This document shows positions 8,936-18,725 of a stretch of DNA of 64,000 nt, in pieces. The notes beneath the pieces were generated by a model that was given only the letters and a program-made list of their open reading frames with translations, was not told the origin of the DNA and made no database searches. A program made the translations under genes and the position numbers. This DNA is from Aquimarina pacifica. Its GTDB lineage: Bacteria > Bacteroidota > Bacteroidia > Flavobacteriales > Flavobacteriaceae. Each line of letters starts with the position of its first letter. Position 1 is the stretch's first letter. The stretch is taken from NCBI RefSeq assembly GCF_000520955.1, contig NZ_JACC01000001.1, positions 1 through 64,000 on the forward strand. Direction: 5' to 3'.

Positions 8936-10156
8936 TTAAGCGTCTAAAAGTGCGCTAACTTTACTTATTTCTGATTCGTTACTTATCACCTCTTTTTCGA
9001 GATTGGCAACAAACTTATTTTGTATATCTTCATTACCAATTACTTCTTCTAATCCATCAGCAATTGCATTTGCATTCATTTCTGTAATAAATCCGTTATG
9101 AGTATGTTTAATCTGGTTGTAAACAATTTCAAAGTTGGTAACTACTATTGGTTTAGCCAGTATTCTAGCTTCTGCAATTGCTAGTCCAAAGCCTTCGAAC
9201 TTTGAAGGCTGACAGTATATATCACATTGTTTTACAAAAGGGTATGGGTTTGAAAACGTTCCTAAAAAGATAAAATTACTTTCGACATCAAATTCTTTTA
9301 CTAATTTTTCTAATTCAATTTTCAAAGGACCTTCACCGATTGCATACCATCTAAAATCAATGCCTTTCTTTTTTAATATAGAACAAGCCTTAATAGCCAT
9401 ATCATATCCTTTCTGCGTTGCTAATCTGCCGATAGTAAGAATACGAGTACCTGTATAACCATCTGTAAAACCAACAGTCGTATCCTCTCCCATCTTTTTT
9501 ATTACTTCTCCTGATAGAATATCATATACTACGCCCGTTTTTTCTTTAAAATCAGGATGTGCCATTCCAAAAACCTCATTCGCTTTATCAGAAACAGTTA
9601 CTATATTAGTATACTTACTATAAAAGGGATAGTCAAATTTTGAAGAATACCCAGCATGGCTATAATTGATATTTATCCAGCAAAATTTAGTTTTTGATTT
9701 TACCTTGGTAGCTACATAATATGTTGGTAATCCTTGGCTATAAGCCACTGCAGCATCAAATTCTTGCTCCAGGGGTTCAAATCCAGATTTTGTAAAAAAC
9801 CAATTTGTCTGAGCGGGGTGTAATTTGTACTTTGACACTAAATTACCAATCACACGATTAAACCTTAATCCGAATGCAGCAAGGTATTTATTGAACGAAA
9901 AACTTATTTGTTTTGAAAACGAAATCTCAGGGTTTCTCGATAAGTACTTAAAATAATCTGGAGCCTCTAATCGGATCACTTCTTCTGGTACCAAAGGTTC
10001 ATATAATCCTCCTTTTTTGAAAGTTAAGAGATGAATATCATATTTGGTCTTATCCAAAAGACTGAGTACAGTAACTAAACTTTTTTCTGCTCCCCCAGAT
10101 GATAAGGAATCAATTACAAAAAGTACTTTCTTTTTATTTACTCGATTACTTTCCAT
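8936..10156 (-). CDS. Family GT4 glycosyltransferase
   Basis: A 406-residue GT-B enzyme. The first strand leads into SLSSGGAEKSLVTVLSLL (residues ~15-32), a classic GT4 start; the C-terminal half has ILTIGRLATQKGYDMAI, IGEGPLKIELEKL, FLGTFSNPY and EX7E (E-GFGLAIA-E). The N-terminal YSQGLPTYYVA stretch is part of the acceptor domain. It overlaps the upstream acetyltransferase gene by 11 nt, which again indicates one translationally linked operon. Donor and linkage cannot be read from the sequence. Confidence 0.9.
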   Translation of the reverse strand: MESNRVNKKKVLFVIDSLSSGGAEKSLVTVLSLLDKTKYDIHLLTFKKGGLYEPLVPEEVIRLEAPDYFKYLSRNPEISFSKQISFSFNKYLAAFGLRFNRVIGNLVSKYKLHPAQTNWFFTKSGFEPLEQEFDAAVAYSQGLPTYYVATKVKSKTKFCWININYSHAGYSSKFDYPFYSKYTNIVTVSDKANEVFGMAHPDFKEKTGVVYDILSGEVIKKMGEDTTVGFTDGYTGTRILTIGRLATQKGYDMAIKACSILKKKGIDFRWYAIGEGPLKIELEKLVKEFDVESNFIFLGTFSNPYPFVKQCDIYCQPSKFEGFGLAIAEARILAKPIVVTNFEIVYNQIKHTHNGFITEMNANAIADGLEEVIGNEDIQNKFVANLEKEVISNESEISKVSALLDA

Positions 10157-10811
10157 ATTTCTTTATAAACTGTTCTATAGATTCTTCTTTTGTTTGCCCA
10201 GAAGAATAAAAATCTTTAACTCTACTTTTTATTGTTTTTTTGTCCCAATCCCACCATGCAATATCATTTAATTTATTGATAACATCCTTATCATGTTTCA
10301 TAGCTATTACCTTAGCAGGGGTTCCTGCTATGATACTATAATCAGGGATTTCGGTACTTCCTGTAACTACAGAATTTGCGGCTATTGTTATTCCATTTCC
10401 CAAAGTTACTCCCGGCATGATATGAACGCCCATACCAATCCATACATCATGACCAATTGTAATTCCTTCACGCTGATTAACTGCACTTAGAAATTCGTTC
10501 TTATCAACTCCATCGGGTAAAGTCTTTTCTTCTTTAAACAACGTATTAACTATCGGAAACGAAGTAATTCCTGACGCAGTATGATATCCTTCGTCTACGA
10601 TAAATCGTACATTATTAGCAATACTGCAATATTTACCTATTCGCAGTGGTGCTTGGGTCCACCTAAAAACCAGAGCGCCATTATCATACGTTCCTTCTCC
10701 GAGTTCTGAAAATTTATCTTTCTTAAGAAACACATTGTCTTGTACTCTTAATATTTGATGATAATCAATCCCCAACAACCTCCATAAAAAGATTCTTAAA
10801 CGACACATCAT
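10146..10811 (-). CDS. CatB-related hexapeptide O-acetyltransferase
   Basis: A 221-residue left-handed beta-helix acetyltransferase of the xenobiotic acetyltransferase/CatB group. It has the family's early RIGKYCSIANNVRFIVDEGYHT segment, where the His after the long loop is the presumed catalytic base, then repeats IGHDVWIGMGVHIMPGVTLGNG and the cap SIIAGTPAKVI. The C-terminal helix region (INKLNDIAWWDWD) is typical of sugar O-acetyltransferases in capsule loci. It overlaps the flippase stop by 4 nt and the next GT4 start by 11 nt. It most likely acetylates a sugar hydroxyl of the repeat unit. Start could be either of two adjacent Met codons. Confidence 0.88.
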   Translation of the reverse strand: MMCRLRIFLWRLLGIDYHQILRVQDNVFLKKDKFSELGEGTYDNGALVFRWTQAPLRIGKYCSIANNVRFIVDEGYHTASGITSFPIVNTLFKEEKTLPDGVDKNEFLSAVNQREGITIGHDVWIGMGVHIMPGVTLGNGITIAANSVVTGSTEIPDYSIIAGTPAKVIAMKHDKDVINKLNDIAWWDWDKKTIKSRVKDFYSSGQTKEESIEQFIKKYGK

Positions 10812-12319
10812 GACTTACGCTTTTTGTAAAACTTAGACAACACTCCTGTAAACAGTTGTTTTTCATATGGTAACATCCCAAAAGTAAACATTAACACAGC
10901 AAAAGTGAGTGCATATAACCCTCCTTTGATTATAAAATTAACCCAACCTGATCCCGGAATAAAATTAATCCCATAGCCAATACCTACAATAAGAATTTGA
11001 ACGGGGAATGTTTTTATGAATAATTCTTTAAAAAACCTCAGAAGATCAAGTTTCAGAACTCGGTAATAATATACATTCATAATATTTTGAGCAATAATCC
11101 ATCCTACTATAGACCCAACAATCATTCCCAAAGCACTATGCTCCTTTGCTAAGAAATACCCTAAAACTGTTCCCAAAATCATAAATACTAAGTATGTTAT
11201 TGATTTGAAAGCAACTTTATTCTGTGCTTCTATAATCGCTCCCGTAAATCCTTGCGTAAGAGGTATTGTATAGGCTATCATTATTAATAGAGCAATAATC
11301 CAAGCATCGTGATAGGATTCACCTACCCACAGAATGACAAATTGTTGTCCATACAAAATAAATCCTCCCAAAATAAACAATAAGACGATAAAGGATATTC
11401 TTCCTAATTTTATCATCATATTAGTCAAGTCCTCTGCAGAGGCATTAGCCACAGTCATTTGTGTTGCTCTTGGTAAAAAAACACTTGTAATCGCTGAAGA
11501 AAAAGCACCATAATATCCTCCTAACATTAAGCCTATGGCATAAATTGCCAACACTTCTGGTGAACTAATTCCTCCTAATACAATATGTCCAGCTTTCCAC
11601 TGAAATTGAGAAACCAAACTGTATACAAAAATCCAGGCTGAATAACTAAATATCTGTTTTATAAAAGCGACATCCCACTTATGTAGCTTAAACCTGACTT
11701 TTAATTTCTTAAACACAAACACCATTGTAGACAAAATAATCACCAAGTTAAGAATGGTATCTAATATCACTAAAGAAATAGCCCTACCTCCGAGAAGTAA
11801 AATAGAAATTACTAATACCGCTCTAAAAAGATATTTAATAATATTAAGTGTTTTAGGAAAAACAAATTGTTCATATCCTAAACAAATACCGGTAAAAGCA
11901 CCGCCAGGTAACGTTATAGACAAATTGAAGACCATCAGTACAAACATAACCTTAGAGATCTCAATCTCTTCTGGGGTCATCTGATCAAAATAGGTATCAA
12001 TATACCCATAAAAAAAAAGACCAAAAAAGAGCACCAGAATCGAAATAAAAAAATAAATAATCATGGTGGTTGCCAGAAAATTTTCTTCTTTTTCTCGATT
12101 TTTTTCGGCTTTGTATTTGGCTACAAAACGAATGATCGTATTGTTTAATCCAAAATCTAGTACTGATATAGTACCAACCAGAGCACCTATTGCCATATAC
12201 ACTCCGTATTCGGCATCACCTAAGGTCCTTACAATCATAGGAGTCAAAAACAATCCTACTACATTCGTTAAAATAATAGTCAAATAGTTTAGAAAGGCTC
12301 CTTTTTTTAATTGACTCAA
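10808..12319 (-). CDS. Wzx-type oligosaccharide flippase
   Basis: A 503-residue integral membrane protein with about 14 predicted helices of the polysaccharide-transport (PST/MOP) superfamily. Typical features are the start SQLKKGAFLNYLTIILTNVVGLFLTPMI split over helix 1, the RTLGDAEYGVY motif after it (G-x-x-x-Y-G), and FGLNNTIIRFVAKYKA. It would flip undecaprenyl-linked repeat units across the inner membrane for polymerisation by the EpsG-like protein. It lies between the precursor genes and the transferases; the stop overlaps the acetyltransferase start by 4 nt. Confidence 0.9.
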   Translation of the reverse strand: MSQLKKGAFLNYLTIILTNVVGLFLTPMIVRTLGDAEYGVYMAIGALVGTISVLDFGLNNTIIRFVAKYKAEKNREKEENFLATTMIIYFFISILVLFFGLFFYGYIDTYFDQMTPEEIEISKVMFVLMVFNLSITLPGGAFTGICLGYEQFVFPKTLNIIKYLFRAVLVISILLLGGRAISLVILDTILNLVIILSTMVFVFKKLKVRFKLHKWDVAFIKQIFSYSAWIFVYSLVSQFQWKAGHIVLGGISSPEVLAIYAIGLMLGGYYGAFSSAITSVFLPRATQMTVANASAEDLTNMMIKLGRISFIVLLFILGGFILYGQQFVILWVGESYHDAWIIALLIMIAYTIPLTQGFTGAIIEAQNKVAFKSITYLVFMILGTVLGYFLAKEHSALGMIVGSIVGWIIAQNIMNVYYYRVLKLDLLRFFKELFIKTFPVQILIVGIGYGINFIPGSGWVNFIIKGGLYALTFAVLMFTFGMLPYEKQLFTGVLSKFYKKRKS

Positions 12320-12366
12320 AATAAATTATTTATCTTATTACTGAATACTCAGAGAGAACATATTTA

Positions 12367-13647
12367 CTACAATCTTCCGTCTACTTCTTCTTCCAAAATC
12401 CCCTTTACATCATATATGATTCCGTTTGGTGTCAATAAAGATTTAAGATCCAAACCGATATACTCCTTATGTGCTACAGTGAGAACTACCACATCAAATT
12501 TTGAATCTGGTAATGTTGTTGTGATATCGAGATTGTATTCATGTTTTACCTCCTCAGGATTCGCCCATGGATCATATACAGTAACATCTGTACCAAAATC
12601 ACTAAGGTTGTTAATTACATCTACTGCTCTGGTATTACGAACATCTGGACAATTCTCCTTAAAAGTAATCCCTAAAACTAGTACATTGGCACCTTTGATT
12701 CTGATATCATTTTTAACCATCAACTTAATCACTTCAGAAGCAACATAAGGCCCCATACTATCATTAAGCCTTCTTCCTGCCAATATAATTTCTGGGTGAT
12801 ATCCAAATTCTTGAGCACGCTGTGCCAGGTAATATGGATCTACTCCAATACAGTGACCTCCTACTAAACCAGGTTTGAATGGCAGAAAATTCCATTTTGT
12901 TCCTGCAGCTTCTAATACAGCATTGGTATCAATATCCATCAGATTAAAAATCTTTGCTAATTCATTAACAAAAGCAATATTTATATCTCGTTGTGAATTT
13001 TCGATCACCTTAGCCGCTTCTGCAACCTTGATTGTTGGCGCCAGATGTGTTCCTGCCGTAATTACTGATCGATACAGATCATCTACCTTTTTGCCAATCT
13101 CAGGAGTGGATCCTGCAGTTACCTTCAATATTTTTTCTACTGTATGCAATTTATCCCCAGGGTTGATTCGTTCAGGAGAATACCCTGCATAAAAGTCTTT
13201 ATTAAATACGAGTCCACTGATCTTCTCTAATACTGGGATACATTCCTCTTCTGTAACTCCTGGGTATACTGTAGATTCATAAATCACAATATCTCCTTTT
13301 TTGAGTACTTTTCCAACAGTTTCACTAGACTTATACAAAGGTGTAAGATCTGGTCTATTGTTTTTATCAACTGGAGTCGGAACTGTAACAATATAATAGT
13401 TACAATCTTCTATATCTTTTAGATCAGATGAGCAATATAATCCCTGATCCATAGTAGGTGTCTCAGACAATACAGCTTGTAATATCTCGTCTTCTACCTC
13501 TAGGGTAGAATCAGTACCTGATCTTAACTCTTCTATTCTATTTTGATTAATATCAAAACCAATTACTGGTAGTTTTGTAGCAAATAATCTAGCCAGAGGT
13601 AATCCTACATATCCTAATCCAATAATGGCTACTTTAATATCTTTCAT
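12367..13647 (-). CDS. UDP-N-acetyl-hexosamine 6-dehydrogenase (WbpO/TviB-like)
   Basis: A 426-residue UDP-sugar dehydrogenase. The NAD-binding GLGYVGLPLA is at residues 10-19, YSPERINPGD at 156-165, the helix with VIENSQRDINIAFVNELA near 214-231, and the catalytic-Cys motif GGHCIGVD with Cys266. YSPER-INPGD and the NSQRDINIA block are typical of the WbpO/TviB/VipA branch that oxidises UDP-GalNAc or UDP-GlcNAc at C6, rather than UDP-glucose dehydrogenase. The neighbouring WbpP/TviC-like epimerase supports UDP-GalNAcA as product, as known for Vi antigen and P. aeruginosa O6. Substrate assignment is inference from family and neighbour. Confidence 0.9.
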   Translation of the reverse strand: MKDIKVAIIGLGYVGLPLARLFATKLPVIGFDINQNRIEELRSGTDSTLEVEDEILQAVLSETPTMDQGLYCSSDLKDIEDCNYYIVTVPTPVDKNNRPDLTPLYKSSETVGKVLKKGDIVIYESTVYPGVTEEECIPVLEKISGLVFNKDFYAGYSPERINPGDKLHTVEKILKVTAGSTPEIGKKVDDLYRSVITAGTHLAPTIKVAEAAKVIENSQRDINIAFVNELAKIFNLMDIDTNAVLEAAGTKWNFLPFKPGLVGGHCIGVDPYYLAQRAQEFGYHPEIILAGRRLNDSMGPYVASEVIKLMVKNDIRIKGANVLVLGITFKENCPDVRNTRAVDVINNLSDFGTDVTVYDPWANPEEVKHEYNLDITTTLPDSKFDVVVLTVAHKEYIGLDLKSLLTPNGIIYDVKGILEEEVDGRL

Positions 13648-13672
13648 GGTTGTTTTATTTTATAAGGTACAT

Positions 13673-14671
13673 TTACTTAAGATTATCCCAATACCACTTT
13701 ACGGCTTCTTTTAATCCTGATTTTATATCAAACTTGGGGTTATAACCCAGAAGGCTTTTTGCTTTATCAACGGATGCCAGTGAATGCGGAACATCTCCTC
13801 GACGCTCTGGACCATTCTTAACATCAATCTTCGCTATTTCAGAATCAAAATCTGATAAATACTCTTTTAACAGCATAACCAATTCATTCAATGTAGTTCG
13901 CTCACCAAAAGCAGTATTGTATACATTATTTAATGCCTCATTATTATCTGTAACAATTGCTAACATATTCATCTGAATTACATTATCAATATAAGTGAAA
14001 TCTCTAGAAAAAGAACCGTCACCATTAATTACAGGTGACTCATGCTCCATTAATTGCATTACAAATTTTGGAATTACTGCCGCATAGGCTCCATTCGGAT
14101 CTTGTTTTCGACCAAATACATTAAAATAACGCAATCCTACCGTATCAAGATCATATGTTTTCTTAAAATTATCTGCATACAACTCATTTACATATTTAGT
14201 AATTGCATAGGGAGATAGTGGTTTACCAATCTTTTCTTCTACCTTCGGCATTGACTTAGAATCTCCATACGTAGAAGAACTAGCAGCATAAATAAATCTT
14301 TTGACTTCTGCATCTCTTGCAGCTACCAACATATTCAAAAAACCACCCACATTTACATCATTAGAAGTTATCGGGTCGTTAATTGATCTGGGAACTGATC
14401 CCAATGCAGCTTGATGTAAAATGTAATTAACTCCATTACATGCCTTATGACAGTCATCAAGATTCCTGATATCCCCTTCTATAAATGTAAAATTAGCATG
14501 CTTCTCTAATTCTGATATATTTTTTTTGTGTCCTGTAGCAAAATTATCCAAACCTACCACTGTGCTACCACTTTCTAGCAAAGCTTCACACAAATTTGAC
14601 CCTATAAAACCAGCTGCTCCAGTTACTAAAACTTTTGAAGAACTCAGTAATTCTAATTGATTAGTATTCAT
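13673..14671 (-). CDS. UDP-N-acetylglucosamine 4-epimerase (WbpP/TviC-like)
   Basis: A 332-residue extended SDR enzyme. The NAD site GAAGFIG is at residues 18-24, SSS-T-YG at 131-136 and the catalytic Tyr155-x3-Lys159 in SPYAITKY. The AALGSVPRSINDP segment (88-100) is a hallmark of the WbpP/TviC epimerases with preference for N-acetylated UDP-sugars. It would interconvert UDP-GlcNAc and UDP-GalNAc and feed the dehydrogenase gene 25 nt downstream. First gene of the polysaccharide operon; the promoter should lie in the 339-nt region before it. Confidence 0.9.
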   Translation of the reverse strand: MNTNQLELLSSSKVLVTGAAGFIGSNLCEALLESGSTVVGLDNFATGHKKNISELEKHANFTFIEGDIRNLDDCHKACNGVNYILHQAALGSVPRSINDPITSNDVNVGGFLNMLVAARDAEVKRFIYAASSSTYGDSKSMPKVEEKIGKPLSPYAITKYVNELYADNFKKTYDLDTVGLRYFNVFGRKQDPNGAYAAVIPKFVMQLMEHESPVINGDGSFSRDFTYIDNVIQMNMLAIVTDNNEALNNVYNTAFGERTTLNELVMLLKEYLSDFDSEIAKIDVKNGPERRGDVPHSLASVDKAKSLLGYNPKFDIKSGLKEAVKWYWDNLK

Positions 14672-15010
14672 ATTTTTATTGTATAACCTTCTTTTTTTTC
14701 AAAATCCCCTTAAAACTATGTACTTATAACCATAGACGGCGCGAAATTAACATTTAGGATTAGAACTCACAACATATGGCAACGGGGATTTTACCCCTAT
14801 TTAAAATTTACACTGTTAAATTATCTTTCTTGTTTAAATCTTTATTAAAAAAAGAAACACAAAGAACTAATAAACAACAACTTAACACACACCCACACTA
14901 TTACCCCTTTCCTTTAACTTATTAAAGTTCTATTCATTTAATAATTAATTAACCATAAGGCAAGATTAATAACATTTTTTCAGATCAAATATTACATAGT
15001 ATTTCAAAAT
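14672..15010. other. 339-nt gene-free leader of the polysaccharide operon
   Basis: No ORF of note. The region separates two minus-strand units, so it should hold the promoter and leader of the polysaccharide operon and the 3' end of the E1 transcript. A GGGG/CCCC mini-hairpin lies at 14784-14797. No exact TAnnTTTG match was found on the minus strand. No UpxY/UpxZ-like antitermination gene precedes the operon. Confidence 0.5.
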
Positions 15011-17029
15011 CTAATACGCAATAAGATCCAGTAATTCTTTTTCAAACCTGTTTCTTCCTAAGTATTGATCTTCTAATGCACCATTAAAAGGGATTGGGGT
15101 AGACAAACTCCCTACTCGTTTAATAGGAGCATCTAAAAACTTAAAACAATTTTCTGTAATTAACGCTGAAATATCAGAAGACATACCTCCAAAAATAGTA
15201 TCCTCCTGAACAATAATTACTTTTCCTGTTTTTTTTACTGATTCATAAATAGTTCTTGTATCCAAAGGTTGCAATGTCCTTAGATCTATAAGATCTGCTT
15301 CAATATATTTATACGTATCCAGAGTTTCTAGAGCCCAATGAATACTCGCTCCATAACCGATTATAGTAACCCCTGTTCCTTCTCTTAAAACAGCAGCTTT
15401 TCCTAGAGGTAGATTATAATATTCTTCAGGAACTTCTTGTCTTATACTTCTATACAATGCTTTATGCTCAAAGAACAAAACCGGATTAGAATCCTCTATT
15501 GAGGATATAAGCAAACCTTTTGCATCAAATGGAAAAGCTGGATATACAACTTTAAGACCAGGAGTTTTCGTAAACCACGCTTCATTTGTTTGGCTATGAA
15601 AAGGACCTGCCCCGACTCCTGCTCCACAAGGCATTCGGATAACCACATCTGCCGATTGTCCCCATCGATAATTCGATTTTGCTAATAAATTAACAATAGG
15701 ATTAAATCCTGAGGATACAAAATCTGCAAATTGCATTTCTACAACTACTTTATAATTCTTTATAGCAAGTCCATATGCTGTAGATACTATGGCAGATTCA
15801 CAAATAGGCGTATTCCTAACACGTTCTGAACCAAACTCTTCTAAGAAACCTTGAGTAATTTTAAAAACACCTCCATATTCTGCAATATCTTGCCCCATAA
15901 TGATAAGGTTATCAAATTTCTGCATTGCGGCTCTTAAACCATTAGAGATTGCATCAATCAATCTAATTTCGGTTCCAGAATTATTTGGCGGGACAGCATT
16001 ATAAGTATTTAGGGCATAAACATCTGACAATTCTTGTTCTAAATCAACATTAATACCTTTCTCTTTATTGGTATTTTCCCAATGTTCATCTATCTCTTTT
16101 TTTATCGTATTATGAAAATGAAAATCTTTATCTGATGATATAACTTGTTGACTAATCAGATATGCTCTATACATTTCAATTGGATCCTTCTTTTTCCAGA
16201 ACTCTATTAACTCTGTAGGGACATACTTAACACCACTAGCTTCTTCATGACCTCTAATTCTAAATGTCTTAAACTCTACCAATACAGGCCTTGGGTTTTG
16301 ACGAATACTTTGAGTAATGGCTGTTATTTTAGTATAAACTTCTAAAACATTATTCCCCTCAATAACATGAGACTCCATACCATAACCCCTTCCTCTATCA
16401 GCCAAGTCCTTACAATTATATTGCTCTTGTGTTGGTGTTGAGAGGCCGTATCCATTATTCTCTACACAAAACAACACAGGTAAACTCCAAACAGAAGCTA
16501 CATTAAGCGCCTCATGAAAATCACCTTCACTCGTTCCTCCCTCTCCTGTAAAAACAGTTGTTACCTTTGCCTGACCATCTAGCAAATTACCTAATGCAAT
16601 CCCACAAGCCACTCCCATCTGAGGACCTAAATGGGATATCATACCAACAATACGATATTGCTGAGTTCCGAAATGAAAAGAACGGTCTCGCCCTTTCGTA
16701 AATCCATTTGCTTTACCTTGCCATTGACTAAATAAACGATACAAAGGAATTTTACGTGTGGTAAATACACCTAAATTGCGATGCATTGGTAGAATATACT
16801 CATCATCATTGAGAGATGCCGTAACACCTATCGAAATCGCCTCTTGCCCAATACCACTAAACCATTTTGAAATTTTACCTTGCCGTAAAAGTATAAGCAT
16901 CTTTTCTTCAACAAGTCTAGGGGTAAGCATTTTTAGATATAAAGAAATAAGAAGATCATTGCTATACTCTTTCCTATCAAAATATAGCTTTTCTGTTGAA
17001 ACGTGGTCCATGAAAGAAAATTTGGTCAT
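15011..17029 (-). CDS. Fused alpha/beta 2-oxoacid dehydrogenase E1 component
   Basis: A 672-residue thiamine-diphosphate enzyme in which E1-alpha and E1-beta are joined. Residues ~25-330 are the alpha part, with GQEAISIGV (61-69), the TPP/Mg motif beginning GEGGTSEGD at 162-170 and closing at NN 191-192. Residues ~355-672 are the beta part, with GQDIAEYGGVFKIT, CESAIVSTAYGLA and PFHSQTNEAWF. The fusion is common in Bacteroidota and is usually assigned to the branched-chain 2-oxoacid complex (acyl-CoA primers for iso-fatty acids). No E2 or E3 gene is in the window. A monocistronic minus-strand gene, divergent from the oxygenase operon. Confidence 0.9.
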   Translation of the reverse strand: MTKFSFMDHVSTEKLYFDRKEYSNDLLISLYLKMLTPRLVEEKMLILLRQGKISKWFSGIGQEAISIGVTASLNDDEYILPMHRNLGVFTTRKIPLYRLFSQWQGKANGFTKGRDRSFHFGTQQYRIVGMISHLGPQMGVACGIALGNLLDGQAKVTTVFTGEGGTSEGDFHEALNVASVWSLPVLFCVENNGYGLSTPTQEQYNCKDLADRGRGYGMESHVIEGNNVLEVYTKITAITQSIRQNPRPVLVEFKTFRIRGHEEASGVKYVPTELIEFWKKKDPIEMYRAYLISQQVISSDKDFHFHNTIKKEIDEHWENTNKEKGINVDLEQELSDVYALNTYNAVPPNNSGTEIRLIDAISNGLRAAMQKFDNLIIMGQDIAEYGGVFKITQGFLEEFGSERVRNTPICESAIVSTAYGLAIKNYKVVVEMQFADFVSSGFNPIVNLLAKSNYRWGQSADVVIRMPCGAGVGAGPFHSQTNEAWFTKTPGLKVVYPAFPFDAKGLLISSIEDSNPVLFFEHKALYRSIRQEVPEEYYNLPLGKAAVLREGTGVTIIGYGASIHWALETLDTYKYIEADLIDLRTLQPLDTRTIYESVKKTGKVIIVQEDTIFGGMSSDISALITENCFKFLDAPIKRVGSLSTPIPFNGALEDQYLGRNRFEKELLDLIAY

Positions 17030-17417
17030 ATAAAAATACTTATTTTTGTTTCAGAACACACTACCTTATATAAAAATATTAAGTAGTTGTTAATTTTCAC
17101 TACTCAATTATATGAATTTGCTAAATTTACTAACTGTTAGGAAAGCAAAATTTTTAAGAATCTAATAAAATCAAATTAACCATAGTTTCGCAAAAAAATG
17201 CAAACTCGTTTTTTATTAATTTACACTTTTCTTTAAAGTACCGCAGAAGTTCTCTTTAAGGTTTAAAAAGAAGTAATAGAAAAAATTGTACTTTATAGTT
17301 TGCAACATGCTCCCTTATAATTATATCTAAAAATTGTAAATAAAAATATACTACCCTTTTATGTATTTTTAATGAAATACATCTATTTTAGGGATTTAAT
17401 AAACTAAGATTATACCA
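17030..17417. promoter_or_regulatory. Divergent promoter region with an 8-bp dyad
   Basis: 388 nt of very AT-rich sequence between the divergent E1 and oxygenase genes; no ORF of note. At 17361-17382 there is a perfect inverted repeat (ATGTATTT, six bases, AAATACAT), ending 35 nt before the oxygenase ATG, a good place for an operator. No exact TAnnTTTG element was found. Confidence 0.4.
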
Positions 17418-18368
17418 ATGAACAATATACCAAGTGTAGATTTGGCCGATTTTTTATCTGATTCTTCATCACAAAAGCAGAAATTTGTCAATGAAATAGG
17501 TAAAGCTTACGAAGAGATTGGTTTTGTAGCTTTAAAAAATCATTTTTTGAGTGATGAACTTGTAGAGAATTTATATACAGAAGTTAAAGGTTTTTTCTCA
17601 TTACCACTGGATATTAAGGAGAAGTATGAAATTAAGGGATTAGGCGGACAACGCGGATATACTTCCTTTGGGAAAGAACATGCTAAAGGTAAAAAAGAAG
17701 GAGATCTCAAAGAATTTTGGCATTTTGGTCAAGAACCCGATGCTGATGCAGCACTAATTGAAGAGTATCCTCCTAATGTGGTCGTCGAAGAACTTGACGA
17801 TTTTAATGATACCGGGATGGAAGCCTATAGAATGTTAGAAAAAACAGGGATTTATGTACTTAGAGCACTAGCACTATATATTGGACTTGATGAACATTAT
17901 TTTGATCATTGGGCAAGTAATGGTAATAGCATCCTTCGCCCTATACACTATCCTCCGATCCAAGAAGAACCAAAAGGAGCAGTTCGTGCAGGTGCACATG
18001 GTGATATTAATCTAATCACACTATTAATGGGAGCATCAACAGGCGGACTACAGGTTCAAAGAAAAGATGGAGAATGGATTGATGCAATTCCTCAAGAAGA
18101 TGAACTTGTGATTAATGTAGGAGACATGTTAGAAAGACTAACGAATAATAAACTAAAATCTACGATACATAAGGTAATTAATCCTCCTAAGGAACAATGG
18201 GGAACCCCTAGATACTCTATTCCCTTTTTTATGCACCCCAGAAGTGATATGAAATTAAATTGTCTGGATGCATGTATTTCTGAAAATAACCCTAAGCAAT
18301 ATGATGATATTACTGCAGGAGAGTTTTTACACCAAAGGTTAGTAGAAATTGGATTAATAAAAAAATAA
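17418..18368 (+). CDS. 2-oxoglutarate/Fe(II) oxygenase, isopenicillin N synthase family
   Basis: A 316-residue non-haem iron dioxygenase. The N-terminal half is the DIOX_N type domain (IPSVDLADFLS, then GFVALKNHFLS). The jelly-roll core shows the Fe ligands His194 and Asp196 (AHGDINLITLL) and His251 (TIHKV), and the 2-oxoglutarate-binding Arg265-x-Ser267 (RYSIPFF). All expected residues are present, so it should be active. Bacterial members hydroxylate or oxidise varied small substrates; the substrate here is unknown. It leads a run of four same-strand genes with short gaps (10, 17, 1 nt). Confidence 0.9.
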   Translation: MNNIPSVDLADFLSDSSSQKQKFVNEIGKAYEEIGFVALKNHFLSDELVENLYTEVKGFFSLPLDIKEKYEIKGLGGQRGYTSFGKEHAKGKKEGDLKEFWHFGQEPDADAALIEEYPPNVVVEELDDFNDTGMEAYRMLEKTGIYVLRALALYIGLDEHYFDHWASNGNSILRPIHYPPIQEEPKGAVRAGAHGDINLITLLMGASTGGLQVQRKDGEWIDAIPQEDELVINVGDMLERLTNNKLKSTIHKVINPPKEQWGTPRYSIPFFMHPRSDMKLNCLDACISENNPKQYDDITAGEFLHQRLVEIGLIKK

Positions 18369-18378
18369 AACCTTTATC

Positions 18379-18708
18379 ATGGATTTGCAAGATCAATTAA
18401 AAAACCTTTTCCCAGATCATCAACCTACTGAAGAGGAAGAAATAGTAAAATCTAATGACAAAATATGGATGCAAGAAGATCCTATACTTTGTAAATATGA
18501 AAAACGAAAAGGAAAACCGGTAACAATACTTGAAGGATATACCGGAGCTGACGAAGATTTTAAAAAACTAGCCAAAGAGCTTAAAACGAAACTAAGCGTT
18601 GGCGGAAGTTTCAAAAATGATGCTATTATCATTCAAGGAGATTATAGAGATCAAATTATGAAAATACTTAAAGAAAAAGGATTTAAAGTAAAACGTGTAG
18701 GGGGATAA
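18379..18708 (+). CDS. SUI1/eIF1-like translation factor (YciH family)
   Basis: A 109-residue protein. The C-terminal ~75 residues match the SUI1/YciH fold: KRKGKPVTILEGYTG, then LAKELKTKLSVGGSFKNDAIIIQGD and a last strand with MKILKEKGFKVKRVGG. The G-x-GGS-x-K block (loop that contacts the ribosomal P site in eIF1) is present. In bacteria YciH is thought to act on initiation fidelity or stress-time translation. Second gene of the 17418-20550 run, 10 nt after the oxygenase. Confidence 0.9.
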   Translation: MDLQDQLKNLFPDHQPTEEEEIVKSNDKIWMQEDPILCKYEKRKGKPVTILEGYTGADEDFKKLAKELKTKLSVGGSFKNDAIIIQGDYRDQIMKILKEKGFKVKRVGG

Positions 18709-18725
18709 ACAAACATACGTCAATT

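Noticed and set aside
14672..15010. Upx-type antitermination or JUMPstart leader before the polysaccharide operon
   Set aside because: No UpxY/NusG-like gene and no JUMPstart-like sequence could be found; only a small GGGG/CCCC hairpin is present.
15011..17029. E1 gene as part of the polysaccharide operon
   Set aside because: A 339-nt gap and a housekeeping-type function separate it; nothing links the reaction to glycan synthesis.
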